Shown here one piece after another: positions 16,536 to 25,214 of a stretch of DNA of 64,000 nucleotides. Every line of letters starts with the position of its first letter. The first letter of the stretch is position 1. Under the pieces are notes generated by a model that searched no databases, was not told the origin of the DNA, and saw only the letters and a program-made list of their open reading frames with translations. This DNA is from a virus: positions 1-64,000 of IMG/VR virus record IMGVR_UViG_3300005366_000001; one strand, written 5' to 3'. A program made the translations under genes and the position numbers.

Positions 16536-16993
16536 CACCTATACGACGCCAAACGTTCCTTGATTACCTCCGAAATGGCTGGAGCATATCAGCAGCAGCG
16601 AAGGGGATCGGCGTTACCCGGCAGGCGCTTTACGCTGTAAAACTTTCAGATCCCGGCTTTGCGGAACAATGGGAAGACGCGTACGAATCAGGCACGGATC
16701 TATTTGAGGACGAGGTTAAGCGCCGCGCCCTTGAGGGAATCGACAAGCCAGTGTTCTACAAAGGTGAGATAGTCGGCCATATCAAAGAGTATTCAGATAC
16801 TCTGATGGCCATCGTGCTTAAGGCGAGGCGTCCAGAGAAGTACCGCGAACGCTTTGACGTTGAGATTAAAGACGCTCGCAAGCGTGCTGAGATTGCCATT
16901 GAGCAGATGATGAGAAACGCTGGCGTGGGTCGCGCTGAAGCGATCGATCTACTTAAGCCACACATACCACAAATCTCTGAGTTGCTTCATTAG
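16523..16993 (+). CDS. terS: terminase small subunit
   Basis: This 156-residue protein starts at TTG 16523, 6 nt after AAGGGG. An N-terminal helix-turn-helix (FLDYLRNGWSISAAAKGIGV, TRQALYAVK) is followed by the small-terminase core DEVKRRALEGIDKPVFYKGE, EYSDTLMAIVLKARRPEKYR and a coiled C-terminal part. It recognises the packaging site and loads the large subunit, whose gene follows after 7 nt. Confidence 0.85.
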   Translation: MSKLTPIRRQTFLDYLRNGWSISAAAKGIGVTRQALYAVKLSDPGFAEQWEDAYESGTDLFEDEVKRRALEGIDKPVFYKGEIVGHIKEYSDTLMAIVLKARRPEKYRERFDVEIKDARKRAEIAIEQMMRNAGVGRAEAIDLLKPHIPQISELLH

Positions 16994-17000
16994 AAAATGA

Positions 17001-18395
17001 ATGCAGGAAGCGGAACACATTGCCCGTCAAGTAGCCGCAGCGTTTCATGCGAGCACTATTCTCGATGAAACTGACGCCGGATTTGTAGATTCCCCCGAAG
17101 TTGAACCTCCTCACGCGCCTACTAACGACGCAGAGTTAAAGACATTTCTTGCCGACAGATTTGGAATTCGTATACCGGATACGCAAGTCTGCCCAAACCA
17201 TTCAACACCATTCAGAGCCTTTGCGGATGCTTACTTCGCGCGTTATGGCGTGACCGTATGGAAAGCCTCACGAGGGCTCGGTGGCAAATCTTATCTGCTC
17301 GCGTTGCTTGGACACTTAGAGGCCAACGTGCTTGCGGCAGACGTGACAATTCTGGGCGGTTCAGGCGAACAGGCACTACGAGTCATCGAATACCTTCAAA
17401 AACTTTCTGGAGACGAAGAGAACACGCAAAGACGCACACTCTACAGTAGTGGCGGGCGTGTAACCGCACTAATGGCGTCTTCAAAGTCAGCTCGTGGACC
17501 CCATCCACAAAGAATGCGTCTTGATGAAGTTGACGAAATGGAATTAGTGATTCTCGATGCCGCAATGGGTCAGCCAATGGGTACTGAGAAGATCGCTAAG
17601 CAGACGGTGATGAGTTCGACGCACCACTATGCTGACGCGACGTTTACGGAAGTTCAAAGGCGCGCGGCAGAAAAGGGCTGGCCTGTTTATGAGTGGTGCT
17701 ACAAAGAAACGAGCGCGGAGCCGGATGGATGGCTAACCACTGAAGAGATTGAATCGAAACGCGGCGAAGTTACGGATTCAATGTGGAAGGCGGAGTATGA
17801 TCTCCAAGAGCCAAGCCCGGAAGATCGCGCAATCTTACCAGAGAAGGTTGATCTTTGTTTCGACAAGGAGTTAGGTGTATTTCCGGGCGACTTAGGGAAG
17901 ACAGTCACGATAGAAGAACCGATCTCGGGCGCGACCTACGCGACCGGCTGCGATTGGGCAAAGAAAAAGAACTTTACAATCATCGACACGCTTAGGACCG
18001 ATGTCCGCCCCATGAGAAGAGTTTGCTGGACGCGCACAGGCCGGCTGCCGTGGCCGATGATGGTTGCGAAGTTCGACACTCAAGTAACAAAGTACAAAGG
18101 GAATGCGTGTCATGATGCTACAGGCATTGGAGATGCGCCAGATGATTATAAGTCAGTAACTGCAGAGGGTGTCATACTGACCGGGCAGACACGAGGTGAC
18201 GTATTCACTCAGTACATTGCTGCGATTGAGGGAGGGCATATCAAATCACCAAAGATCCGCTATTGCGAAGGTGAGCATAGATACTGCACGAATAACGATT
18301 TGAGCGGCTCAGGCCATCCTCCAGACAGTTTCGTTGCCGGCGCGCTCGCCTACAGGGCAAGCCAGCAAAAGAGCGGTAAACTTCTCACTTGGTAA
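17001..18395 (+). CDS. terL: terminase large subunit (packaging ATPase-nuclease)
   Basis: This 464-residue protein has a Walker A motif RGLGGKS (about residue 90), a Walker B MRLDEVDEM (about residue 173), and a C-terminal RNase H-like nuclease domain with acidic residues in CDWAKKKN, CHDATGIGD and HPPDSFVAGALA. The length is typical. It drives DNA into the prohead through the portal encoded downstream and cuts the concatemer. Confidence 0.93.
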   Translation: MQEAEHIARQVAAAFHASTILDETDAGFVDSPEVEPPHAPTNDAELKTFLADRFGIRIPDTQVCPNHSTPFRAFADAYFARYGVTVWKASRGLGGKSYLLALLGHLEANVLAADVTILGGSGEQALRVIEYLQKLSGDEENTQRRTLYSSGGRVTALMASSKSARGPHPQRMRLDEVDEMELVILDAAMGQPMGTEKIAKQTVMSSTHHYADATFTEVQRRAAEKGWPVYEWCYKETSAEPDGWLTTEEIESKRGEVTDSMWKAEYDLQEPSPEDRAILPEKVDLCFDKELGVFPGDLGKTVTIEEPISGATYATGCDWAKKKNFTIIDTLRTDVRPMRRVCWTRTGRLPWPMMVAKFDTQVTKYKGNACHDATGIGDAPDDYKSVTAEGVILTGQTRGDVFTQYIAAIEGGHIKSPKIRYCEGEHRYCTNNDLSGSGHPPDSFVAGALAYRASQQKSGKLLTW

Positions 18396-18417
18396 CTTGA
18401 ATGATTAGGGAGACGAA

Positions 18418-18582
18418 ATGAATCAGGCGGATAGCGTTATGAGGGACTTCCAACAAGAGATCGCGAATGAGATAGATCGTCAATATCTTGAGGAGTGCAA
18501 TCTGTTTTGGCCGTCTGATTTGTTCTGGCCTTTAGTGGTCGTTGCACTCGTTTTGACGGTTGTTTGCCTAGGTGCTCGATAA
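18418..18582 (+). CDS. small membrane-anchored protein
   Basis: This 54-residue protein begins 5 nt after GGGAGACG. The N-terminal half is charged; residues 34-52 are hydrophobic. It is inserted between terminase and portal genes. No family is recognised. Confidence 0.5.
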   Translation: MNQADSVMRDFQQEIANEIDRQYLEECNLFWPSDLFWPLVVVALVLTVVCLGAR

Positions 18583-18584
18583 GA

Positions 18585-19961
18585 ATGATAGAAGATCTCA
18601 AATGGGCCTTAGGTGAGTTTGCGAGACTGGCGAACGGTTACAAGATTGCTCGCGATTATTACGACGGAGATCATCGTCTCGCATTTGCCACTGAGAAGTT
18701 CAAAAGCACGTTCGGTTCCCTGTTTGCGGCCTTCGCGGATAACCTCATGCCTGTAATAGTTGAGACTCCCCGAGACAGACTCAAGCTCGGTTCGTTTAGC
18801 CTGGAAAACGAATCCGCTAAAGAACAAGCTACAGAGATTTGGCGGCGCAATCGAATGAAGAAACGGGCGGGTGAAGTGCATCTCGACTCGTTTATTGAGG
18901 GCGATGCTTACGTAGTCGTATGGCCCGATGCTGATGGGTTTCCAGTCTTCTATCCAAACCGTGCTTCGAGGATCGTGATTCAGTACGATGACGAGCAGCC
19001 GGGATACATAGTTAAAGCAGCAAAAGCGTGGATTACGGTAGATAAACTCGCACGAATAAATCTCTACTACCGTGATCAAATTGAGAAGTACGTCACCCGA
19101 AGTAAGGTGCACGGCGGACTCCCGATCAACAATAAGCTATTCATACCATTTGAAACAGAAGGCGAAACATGGCCGCTTGATAATCCTTACGACAAGGTTC
19201 CTGTGTTTCACTTTGGGAATCGCACCAGCGTGGGGCAGTTAGGTAAGAGTGAGTTATCAGAACCGATTCCGCTACAAGACGCGCTTAATAAGTCCATTGC
19301 CGACATGTTGGTAGGCTCAGAGTTCTACGGTATCCCGCAACGCTGGGCTATTGGACTCGAAGAGATGGACGAGGAAACCGCCAAAAAGAAGTATGGATTG
19401 ATGGCTGGTGGTGTATGGGGAACTACCAGCGAAAAGGCATCATTTGGCGCTTTCCCGACTGGTGACCTGGATCAGTTTGTGACGGTGATCAATGACTTTC
19501 GCAAAGAGATCGCGCGAGTCTCACGCACGCCCTTACATCATTTCACCTTAGAAGGGACTCCTCCGTCAGGCGAGTCGATGAAGACTGCTGACAGTCCATT
19601 ACTCGCAAAGGTAGAGGACAGGCAGGAGGCTTGGGGAATGGTGTGGTCAGACGTAATGCGATTTGCCTTGGAAATTACCGGGATAAAAGACACTGAGCCA
19701 GAACCTGTCTGGATTGATACGACGCCTCGAAATGAGACAGATGAGATCAATAACGCGGTAACGAAAGTCGAGCACTTAGGCGTAGACATGGAGACGGCTC
19801 AAAAAGAGATCGGGTACACCGATATTCAAATCCAGAAGTTTGCAGATGAGCGTGTTAACAGCGTGACGAATGGACCGCTCGCCGCTAAGGTTGCAATACA
19901 GAATGCACCGCCGGGAATTAAAGGGCTTCTGACCGCCCAAAGTAACGGGCGTGGCCGATGA
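18585..19961 (+). CDS. portal protein (SPP1 gp6-like)
   Basis: This 458-residue protein starts at ATG 18585, two nt after the previous stop. The features are those of the SPP1-type portal family: ADNLMPVIVETPRDRLKLG near the N-terminus, a central beta region, then a helical crown with PSGESMKTADSPLLAKVEDRQ. It forms the dodecameric channel at one capsid vertex, binds terminase during packaging and the connector proteins afterwards. Confidence 0.9.
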   Translation: MIEDLKWALGEFARLANGYKIARDYYDGDHRLAFATEKFKSTFGSLFAAFADNLMPVIVETPRDRLKLGSFSLENESAKEQATEIWRRNRMKKRAGEVHLDSFIEGDAYVVVWPDADGFPVFYPNRASRIVIQYDDEQPGYIVKAAKAWITVDKLARINLYYRDQIEKYVTRSKVHGGLPINNKLFIPFETEGETWPLDNPYDKVPVFHFGNRTSVGQLGKSELSEPIPLQDALNKSIADMLVGSEFYGIPQRWAIGLEEMDEETAKKKYGLMAGGVWGTTSEKASFGAFPTGDLDQFVTVINDFRKEIARVSRTPLHHFTLEGTPPSGESMKTADSPLLAKVEDRQEAWGMVWSDVMRFALEITGIKDTEPEPVWIDTTPRNETDEINNAVTKVEHLGVDMETAQKEIGYTDIQIQKFADERVNSVTNGPLAAKVAIQNAPPGIKGLLTAQSNGRGR

Positions 19962-19995
19962 ATCAAGGTGACCGGCTTGCCTGCTTAGAATTGAT

Positions 19996-20202
19996 ATGGG
20001 AGTGTGCGAGGGCTGCACCTATCAATACTTTAGCTGCACGACCGAGGCGCGAATTTACGTGGTTGGTCGATCCGTTGCTGATCGGTTGCTATCGGCGAGA
20101 GCGATGGTCAAAGCGGACTCTGAGAAATCTATGGCTCAAGGAGCATCGCAATTAGCAAGCTGCTCCGAATGGAAGAAAGTAGTGCTTTACAATCCCTTCT
20201 AG
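19996..20202 (+). CDS. small Cys-containing protein
   Basis: This 68-residue frame begins MGVCEGCTYQYFSCTTEARI, a plausible small zinc-binding or virion-associated protein. A competing 65-residue frame (19958-20155), coupled to the portal stop by ATGA, is Arg/Leu-rich and less protein-like. Neither has a strong ribosome site. I prefer 19996 on composition. Confidence 0.45.
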   Translation: MGVCEGCTYQYFSCTTEARIYVVGRSVADRLLSARAMVKADSEKSMAQGASQLASCSEWKKVVLYNPF

Positions 20203-20228
20203 TCGCATACAATTTAGCTTTCTGAATT

Positions 20229-20255
20229 GACCGGGATTTACGCTCCCGGTCTTTT
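20229..20255 (+). terminator. rho-independent terminator
   Basis: GACCGGGA (20229-20236) and TCCCGGTC (20244-20251) form a perfect 8-bp stem with a 7-nt loop, followed by TTTT. It ends the terminase-portal transcript. Confidence 0.85.
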
Positions 20256-20318
20256 CATTGCCCTCTCAATACCTACTTGCATTCCTACAGGGTGTAGGGC
20301 GATGTAGCACGAATTGTA

Positions 20319-20347
20319 TTGCGTTGCATGACGCCGCGCATTACAAT
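20319..20347 (+). promoter_or_regulatory. sigma70-like promoter giving a leaderless transcript
   Basis: TTGCGT (20319-20324), a 17-nt spacer and TACAAT (20342-20347) make a good promoter. Transcription would begin at about 20354-20355, which is the A of the next ATG, so the mRNA would be leaderless. ATTGTA upstream (20313-20318) mirrors the TACAAT of the -10, and GTAGGG mirrors CCCTAC at the start, so an operator may overlap the promoter. Confidence 0.6.
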
Positions 20348-20354
20348 ACCCTAC

Positions 20355-20783
20355 ATGAGTGAGGTTAAGACACGATCAATCAGGCTGGATGATGAAAACT
20401 GGCAATGGCTGGCCAATTTGCCTGGGCGTACTTCAAACGACGCAGTAACGGCGCTTCGAGCATCCGCAGAGCAAAAAGGCGATACAGTTACAGGTTCGCC
20501 AGAAGAGTTGAGCGAGTTAGTTGAGTTGGTCCGCAGTTTGCCAGATTCAACCGACATGCGACAGCTTATGCAAGAAGTATTTAGTGAATTGAGATTTGAG
20601 AAAGTAGCCGCTCATGCGGACGCGGAAATCACGGACAATCGCCCAAAGAACGCCTACTGCAAACACTGTGGAAGCCGTTTTGTTGGGGCGAAGTTCGCAA
20701 CCATTTGTCCTGAATGTAAATCCAGTGGGCATACTTTAACTCCTGCTGATTGTCCTGTATGTGGGGAGGGAAGGGCTATATGA
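20355..20783 (+). CDS. ribbon-helix-helix-like zinc-ribbon protein
   Basis: This 142-residue protein has an N-terminal TRSIRLDDENWQWLANLPG segment (strand plus helix, like ribbon-helix-helix DNA-binding domains). A linker follows, then two zinc-binding knuckles (CKHCG...CPEC, CPVCG). It follows a promoter with the start codon at the predicted transcription start and inverted elements around it, so autoregulation is plausible. The operon continues into head genes. Confidence 0.65.
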   Translation: MSEVKTRSIRLDDENWQWLANLPGRTSNDAVTALRASAEQKGDTVTGSPEELSELVELVRSLPDSTDMRQLMQEVFSELRFEKVAAHADAEITDNRPKNAYCKHCGSRFVGAKFATICPECKSSGHTLTPADCPVCGEGRAI

Positions 20784-21148
20784 GCGAGAACCTAATGAGA
20801 AATGATCTAACAACAAAAGAGGTTGTTGGAACCGCCGACGAGAATTCGCCAGTTGGTCAGGAATGTCTGAAAGACTTTTCTCTTGCGCAAGCTGCATTAG
20901 CCCGCAGCGATGCCCAAGAACTATTTGTGTTGTATCAAAAAGCGATCCGCCAACGAAATGAAATCGTCGGTGCTATGGAAACGATCGTGGGCCATTTTAT
21001 GGGCAAGAACAAAGATCCGCGGCTCAGCAGTGTTGAACTGCCCGATTCAGTAGCCGCCATGCGAGAGGTAGCACTCAGTGCATTAGCTCTTGCTAAATCA
21101 CTTGTCGAGAACCAAGGCCGAAACGGCTCACAGCGGGAGAGCCTATGA
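20780..21148 (+). CDS. helical hypothetical protein
   Basis: This 122-residue protein starts at ATG 20780, preceded by GGAGGGAAGGG and overlapping the previous stop. It is nearly all alpha-helical (LAQAALARSDAQELFVLYQK, MREVALSALALAKSL). Its position between portal and head genes suggests an assembly accessory. Confidence 0.6.
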   Translation: MSENLMRNDLTTKEVVGTADENSPVGQECLKDFSLAQAALARSDAQELFVLYQKAIRQRNEIVGAMETIVGHFMGKNKDPRLSSVELPDSVAAMREVALSALALAKSLVENQGRNGSQRESL

Positions 21149-21183
21149 GTGATAACAAATTCCCTTTCAGGAGGTAAACTCGA

Positions 21184-21378
21184 ATGGAAAACGAACTAAC
21201 CGGGATTGAGGAGATCGACAAAGAGATCCTCGAACTGCTACCACAGACACAGACCATGTCCGCGGTGAGCGGGATGAATGACCGCGTAAGCCAATTGGGC
21301 AGCATGGCGGCATCGCAGAGAATTGCTGGATTAAGACAGGCGGCAGAGATTATCAAAACGCGCGAGAGCGACAAATGA
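21184..21378 (+). CDS. small helical protein
   Basis: This 64-residue protein is preceded by AGGAGG. Acidic N-terminal helices (EIDKEILELL) are followed by a basic one. It overlaps the next start by ATGA. No family is recognised. Confidence 0.55.
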   Translation: MENELTGIEEIDKEILELLPQTQTMSAVSGMNDRVSQLGSMAASQRIAGLRQAAEIIKTRESDK

Positions 21379-21755
21379 TTTGGGACAAAGTTCAGCGCAG
21401 ATTTGAGAACGATGACGGCACGCCCCTGACCTCTGCCGAAGTAAAGAAGCATATTCACGACTTCATCGAATCAGAACAGAAGTTGATTGCAAAGCAAGCG
21501 GAGAAACTTGTACGCGATGGGTTGACTGTAGCTGAGTTCTTTCAGTTCATGCGCCACAAGATTACAGCCATGCATCAAGTCACCGGAGCGATTGCTTATG
21601 GTGGTCAATCCCAACTCAACAGAGAGCGGCAAAAGAGAATCAATCAAAAGATACTTTCAGAGTTAGCCTATCTGAATGAGTTTGAAGCACAAGTTGAGCA
21701 ATCGTTTGCGGTAGTTGATAGAATAGCTGATAAGGTTGCGACGGGAGGCAAGTAG
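21375..21755 (+). CDS. N-terminal portion of a MuF-like head morphogenesis protein
   Basis: This 126-residue helical protein (RDGLTVAEFFQFMRHKI, HQVTGAIAYGG) resembles the N-terminal helical domain of minor head proteins, which contact portal and capsid. The C-terminal MuF-type domain is encoded separately at 21992, with another frame between, so the head protein seems split into separate genes. Confidence 0.55.
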   Translation: MIWDKVQRRFENDDGTPLTSAEVKKHIHDFIESEQKLIAKQAEKLVRDGLTVAEFFQFMRHKITAMHQVTGAIAYGGQSQLNRERQKRINQKILSELAYLNEFEAQVEQSFAVVDRIADKVATGGK

Positions 21756-21978
21756 CAAGACGGATAAAATAACTGAACCTGTAAATGGAGAGTACATCGC
21801 GGGCTGTGTGATTTGCGGCGAGCAAAAGCCAGTAATGCTTTACCCGCATCGACGCGGAACGCTGATTGTGGGCTGGGTGTTCGTCTGCGTTGACGATCAA
21901 TCGCAAGTAGCAGGAGCCGATATCTCGCTGATACAGCCGTTAAAGCCAATCACGTTGGGCGCAGGAGCGCAAGCGTAG
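21736..21978 (+). CDS. small Cys-pair protein between MuF-like parts
   Basis: This frame of up to 80 residues carries GCVICGEQKPVMLYPHRRGT and a beta-rich rest. The start is unclear: TTG 21736 has a poor site, while GGGAGG at about 21742 would suit a rare start near 21760. It overlaps the upstream gene by 20 nt. It looks like a small zinc-knuckle protein. Confidence 0.5.
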   Translation: MRREASSKTDKITEPVNGEYIAGCVICGEQKPVMLYPHRRGTLIVGWVFVCVDDQSQVAGADISLIQPLKPITLGAGAQA

Positions 21979-21991
21979 AGCGAGTATTACA

Positions 21992-22489
21992 GTGGCGCGG
22001 AAAGGCTCACGTAAAGACATCCAGGATGAGATCAGGCAGAAGGTAAGAAGAGCAATTCTCACCGCGGCTCCCTCTGAGGCTGAAGATCTCATTGCTGAAG
22101 CCCTCGGTGAAGACGTAGAGATTCCTGCTATTGAAAATCTTGCTGAAGATTTAATCGGCGGGCAGATTGTCAACCGAGCGACGATGTACGCTGAGTCCGC
22201 GTATGCAACTTACGCAAACAACGTTGTCGAGAGAGAGAAAGACGAAGGCGTAACACTTGGGCGCCGGGTACTTGAGGAAGGCGACAATTGCGAAGATTGC
22301 ATTGCAGCAGCAACCGAAGAATTCATCCCGCTAGATGAGATACCGGAAATTTCTGACAGCATTTGCGGCGTAAGATGCAGATGCAGCATAGAATTTTCGG
22401 TAGGAGGCGTACAGTTTTCAACCTCTGATTTATTCAGTGCAGTTGTTGGTGGTCAAGATCAGTATGGTGGAGACGTGGAGATTCAGTGA
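21992..22489 (+). CDS. MuF-like head morphogenesis protein (C-terminal part)
   Basis: This 165-residue protein starts at GTG 21992. Its C-terminal half shows the minor-head signature: GRRVLEEGDNCEDCIAAATE, PLDEIPEISDS, CGVRCRCSIEF, with paired Cys and a terminal strand. In related phages the same domain is fused to N-terminal helices, here probably the 21375 gene. It is a minor capsid/portal-proximal protein. Confidence 0.65.
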   Translation: MARKGSRKDIQDEIRQKVRRAILTAAPSEAEDLIAEALGEDVEIPAIENLAEDLIGGQIVNRATMYAESAYATYANNVVEREKDEGVTLGRRVLEEGDNCEDCIAAATEEFIPLDEIPEISDSICGVRCRCSIEFSVGGVQFSTSDLFSAVVGGQDQYGGDVEIQ

Positions 22490-22740
22490 GATACCCTGAG
22501 ATGATCGACGGAGAAGGCGTTGAACTAAAGCCCCGAGGCCGTAAGGGCAGAGCATGGCAGATCCTTCGACTTGCATGTTGCGACTGCGGGTTAATTCATT
22601 CGCTGGCATTTGCGATCGAGGATAATGGCAACTTGGGTATCGCTGCCCGGTTAGAGAAACGTCGCACGGCAGCGCATCGACGCGCGGCGAAATTCAAGGG
22701 ATTGAAACTCCCCTATAGCAAACGTAAGAAGAGATCGTAA
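22486..22740 (+). CDS. small basic protein with Cys motif
   Basis: This 84-residue protein starts at GTG 22486, overlapping the previous stop. The core LACCDCGLIHSLAFAIEDNG is followed by a strongly basic tail (RRTAAHRRAAKFKG, SKRKKRS). It is likely nucleic-acid binding. It lies between minor head protein and scaffold genes. Confidence 0.6.
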   Translation: MRYPEMIDGEGVELKPRGRKGRAWQILRLACCDCGLIHSLAFAIEDNGNLGIAARLEKRRTAAHRRAAKFKGLKLPYSKRKKRS

Positions 22741-22915
22741 ACGGCGCACAACAAACACCGATGCGATAGCGAGCGGCTCTGGAGGCTCTGGAGGCGGTGA
22801 CACGTTTCAGGGCCGCTTTACTTGTCTCAAGATTACCCGTCTACCACGCCTCGGAACAAAACTCTTTGACACACTGACGGTAATTCGTGATACATTCAGC
22901 ACGGTTAATCCAAAG
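22741..22915 (+). other. 175-nt gap with an open frame lacking a start codon
   Basis: No standard gene fits here. The frame of the downstream gene (start ATG 22916) stays open up to about 22706 and encodes a coherent segment with a GSGGSGGG linker and DTFQGRFTCLKITRLPRLG, but it contains no ATG, GTG or TTG in frame. It may be decayed coding sequence or be reached by a frameshift from the 22486 gene. Confidence 0.45.
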
Positions 22916-23257
22916 ATGCGTCAAAAAGACTCGCAAGCCAAGTCCGATAGCAAGGTTGATACAAGCAGATTGACTGATGCCAAGGCTAAAGCGCAAACAG
23001 TTAAACAGGAACCGCACACTTCGTTTGGGCAGAATGGTTCGTGTCCTGATTGTGAGGCTGACAAAAGTTCGCTCACAGACGAGGAGTGTGACTTCATTAT
23101 CCGGCGCTTGCTTTGGAGGTTAAGAGACGCAACCAGTCCAATTGATTTCTTTCGTGAGATGAAGCGAGGGGTGGTGTTTGAAGTTTCTGACGCAAGTAAG
23201 GCCCGTGATTTAGTACGGCTATTTGCGAAGGCTGAAACACCTACGATCACAAACTAA
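22916..23257 (+). CDS. hypothetical head-region protein
   Basis: This 113-residue protein starts at ATG 22916 without a clear ribosome site. A disordered Lys/Ser N-terminus is followed by CPDC and a folded helical part (DEECDFIIRRLLWRLRDA, SDASKARDLVRLFAKA). The open frame continues upstream, so the real product may be longer. Confidence 0.5.
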   Translation: MRQKDSQAKSDSKVDTSRLTDAKAKAQTVKQEPHTSFGQNGSCPDCEADKSSLTDEECDFIIRRLLWRLRDATSPIDFFREMKRGVVFEVSDASKARDLVRLFAKAETPTITN

Positions 23258-23258
23258 C

Positions 23259-23810
23259 ATGGCAGACGATTCCACTACCGATACAACGTTAAAAACCGGA
23301 GACGAACCGGATAAACAAACGGACGTTGCTAAGGACAAGAGCACTCAGCTCGAAAAAACTCCTGAGACGAAGGCGCACACACCTGAAGAGGTCTCACGCA
23401 TTGTTGCCCGCGAGATAGCCAAGGAAAAAAAGAAGTGGGAAGAGGCTACCAAGAAGGCGCAAGACGATGCGACAAAGACTGAAACAGAACGGTTGTCGGG
23501 AACGATTAACGAGCTGAAGGCTGAGATCCTTGAACGCGATACCCGTGATGCGGTTCTAAAGGCGGCACAGGAGAAGAAGTTCCTTGCCCGGAATCCGAAC
23601 GCGGTGTATCGACTCGTGAAGGATGAGCTTGAGGTTGACGACAAAGGTCAAATCAAGAATCTCAACGAAGTGCTAACTCAGGCCAAAGCCGACTATCCCG
23701 AACTGTTCGGACCTAAGCCGTCCGGTACAGCAAACGGTGGAGAAGGTTCACAGCAAGCTCCGAAGTTTGATATGAACACTCAAATACGCCGTCACGCTGG
23801 CTACGGATAG
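23259..23810 (+). CDS. capsid scaffolding protein
   Basis: This 183-residue protein has an acidic Thr/Asp/Lys-rich N-terminus, a long charged coiled coil (about residues 45-105) and a C-terminal folded region ending in NTQIRRHAGYG. The composition, coiled coil and position immediately before the major capsid gene are the hallmarks of scaffolding proteins. A basic C-terminal tail would contact the capsid interior. Confidence 0.75.
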   Translation: MADDSTTDTTLKTGDEPDKQTDVAKDKSTQLEKTPETKAHTPEEVSRIVAREIAKEKKKWEEATKKAQDDATKTETERLSGTINELKAEILERDTRDAVLKAAQEKKFLARNPNAVYRLVKDELEVDDKGQIKNLNEVLTQAKADYPELFGPKPSGTANGGEGSQQAPKFDMNTQIRRHAGYG

Positions 23811-23824
23811 AAGGAGTTGGCTAG

Positions 23825-24763
23825 ATGGCCTACGACAACATAATCTCCAGAACTGACGCACAGGCTCTCATCCCTGAAGACGTTGCGGCAGAGATAATCC
23901 AAAATACAGTCAAACAGTCCGCAGCCCTTACGCTAATGCGGCGCGCGACAATGGCGACGAATCAGCAACGTATGCCAGTCCTGTCTGCGCTCCCGATTGC
24001 CTATTTCGTCAACGGTGATACCGGGCTCAAGCAGACAACCGAAGTAGCGTGGGGCAACAAGTTTCTCAATGCAGAAGAGATCGCGTGCATCGTCCCTATC
24101 CCTGAAGCCGTGTTGGAAGACGCGAGCTTTGATGTGTGGGGAGAGATTCGGCCCAAGCTGGAAGAGGCAGTAGGCCGCACGTTGGACGCAGCGATATTCT
24201 TTGGCACTAACAAGCCTTCAAGCTGGCCAACTGACATCGCGGCATCGGCTGTCTCTGCCGGCAACGTCATTGCCCGGGGAACAAACAACGCAGCCGCCGG
24301 CGGAATTGCTACCGATATATCAGACACGATGGCGACTGTGGAAGCGGATGGTTTTGACGTGAATGGGTTTGTTACTTCCCGATCCTATCGTCGGTTTCTC
24401 CGTAATGCCCGTGACACCACAGGCCAAAAGCTTCTCGATATCGCGTTGAACACTATCGAAGGTGAACAGGTGGTCTATGCGCTTAATGGTCTATGGCCTA
24501 CAGGCGCGAGTGCGGCTGAATTGTTTACCGGAGACTGGATGCAATTTGTCCTTGCTGTTCGACGCGACATGACCTACAAACTGCTCGATCAGGCGGTGAT
24601 TCAGGACAACACCGGAGCCATCGTCTATAACCTAGCCCAACAGGATATGGTTGCGATGCGGTTGACGTTCCGCGCAGCGTGGCAAGTCGCAAATCCGATC
24701 AGTTATGACAATCAAGTCGAAGCCAACAGATATCCAGTTGGCGTACTTCGTTCGCCTGCCTAA
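23825..24763 (+). CDS. major capsid protein (HK97 fold)
   Basis: This 312-residue protein has the HK97-fold landmarks: N-terminal EIIQNTVKQSAALTLMRR, ALPIAYFVNGDTGLKQTT (E-loop entry), IPEAVLEDASFDVWGEIRPK (spine helix), and the P-domain/A-domain motifs VTSRSYRRFLRNARD and LRLTF-like MRLTFRAAWQVANP. AAGGAG lies upstream. It is preceded by scaffold and followed by a decoration protein. Confidence 0.88.
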   Translation: MAYDNIISRTDAQALIPEDVAAEIIQNTVKQSAALTLMRRATMATNQQRMPVLSALPIAYFVNGDTGLKQTTEVAWGNKFLNAEEIACIVPIPEAVLEDASFDVWGEIRPKLEEAVGRTLDAAIFFGTNKPSSWPTDIAASAVSAGNVIARGTNNAAAGGIATDISDTMATVEADGFDVNGFVTSRSYRRFLRNARDTTGQKLLDIALNTIEGEQVVYALNGLWPTGASAAELFTGDWMQFVLAVRRDMTYKLLDQAVIQDNTGAIVYNLAQQDMVAMRLTFRAAWQVANPISYDNQVEANRYPVGVLRSPA

Positions 24764-24796
24764 AGCTAGCGAGCTAAACTAACGGAGAAAATCATT

Positions 24797-25213
24797 ATGG
24801 CTAACGAAGGCGCACCACTTGTCACTTCGCTGAGAAACACTGTTCCTGGCGCTACCATTGCCGCCACAGACTCTTTCTCGCTGGGGAAGGCTCCAGTCGC
24901 GGGAACAGTTACGGCAATTAGCTACACGCCCGATGCCGCAGCAACCGGCGACAATACCAACGCACGGACCTTCACGGTTGTGAACAAAGGTCAGTCAGGT
25001 GTTGGAACAACTGTAATCGGCACGCTCGCACTAACCACGGGCGTCAACCTCGTGGCCTTTGACGAGAAGGCGTTTACCTTGTCAGTGGTCGCGGGTGCTC
25101 TAACTATCGTAGCGGGCGACGTGCTGGCTTTTGTATCGACTGCGACCGGCACTGGTGTTGTCGATCCGGGCGGTACGGTGCAGATCGATATCAGTCGCGT
25201 CGCGGGATCATAA
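24797..25213 (+). CDS. head decoration-like protein
   Basis: This 138-residue protein is beta-rich and Thr/Ala-rich (GTVTAISYTPDAAATGDN, RTFTVVNKG, VAGDVLAFVSTATG). This composition is common in phage head-surface proteins encoded directly after the capsid gene. GGAG precedes the ATG. Confidence 0.65.
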   Translation: MANEGAPLVTSLRNTVPGATIAATDSFSLGKAPVAGTVTAISYTPDAAATGDNTNARTFTVVNKGQSGVGTTVIGTLALTTGVNLVAFDEKAFTLSVVAGALTIVAGDVLAFVSTATGTGVVDPGGTVQIDISRVAGS

Positions 25214-25214
25214 A

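Noticed and set aside
19958-20155. 65-codon frame coupled to the portal stop
   Set aside because: It competes with the 19996 frame, which has the more protein-like sequence; kept only as an alternative in that entry.
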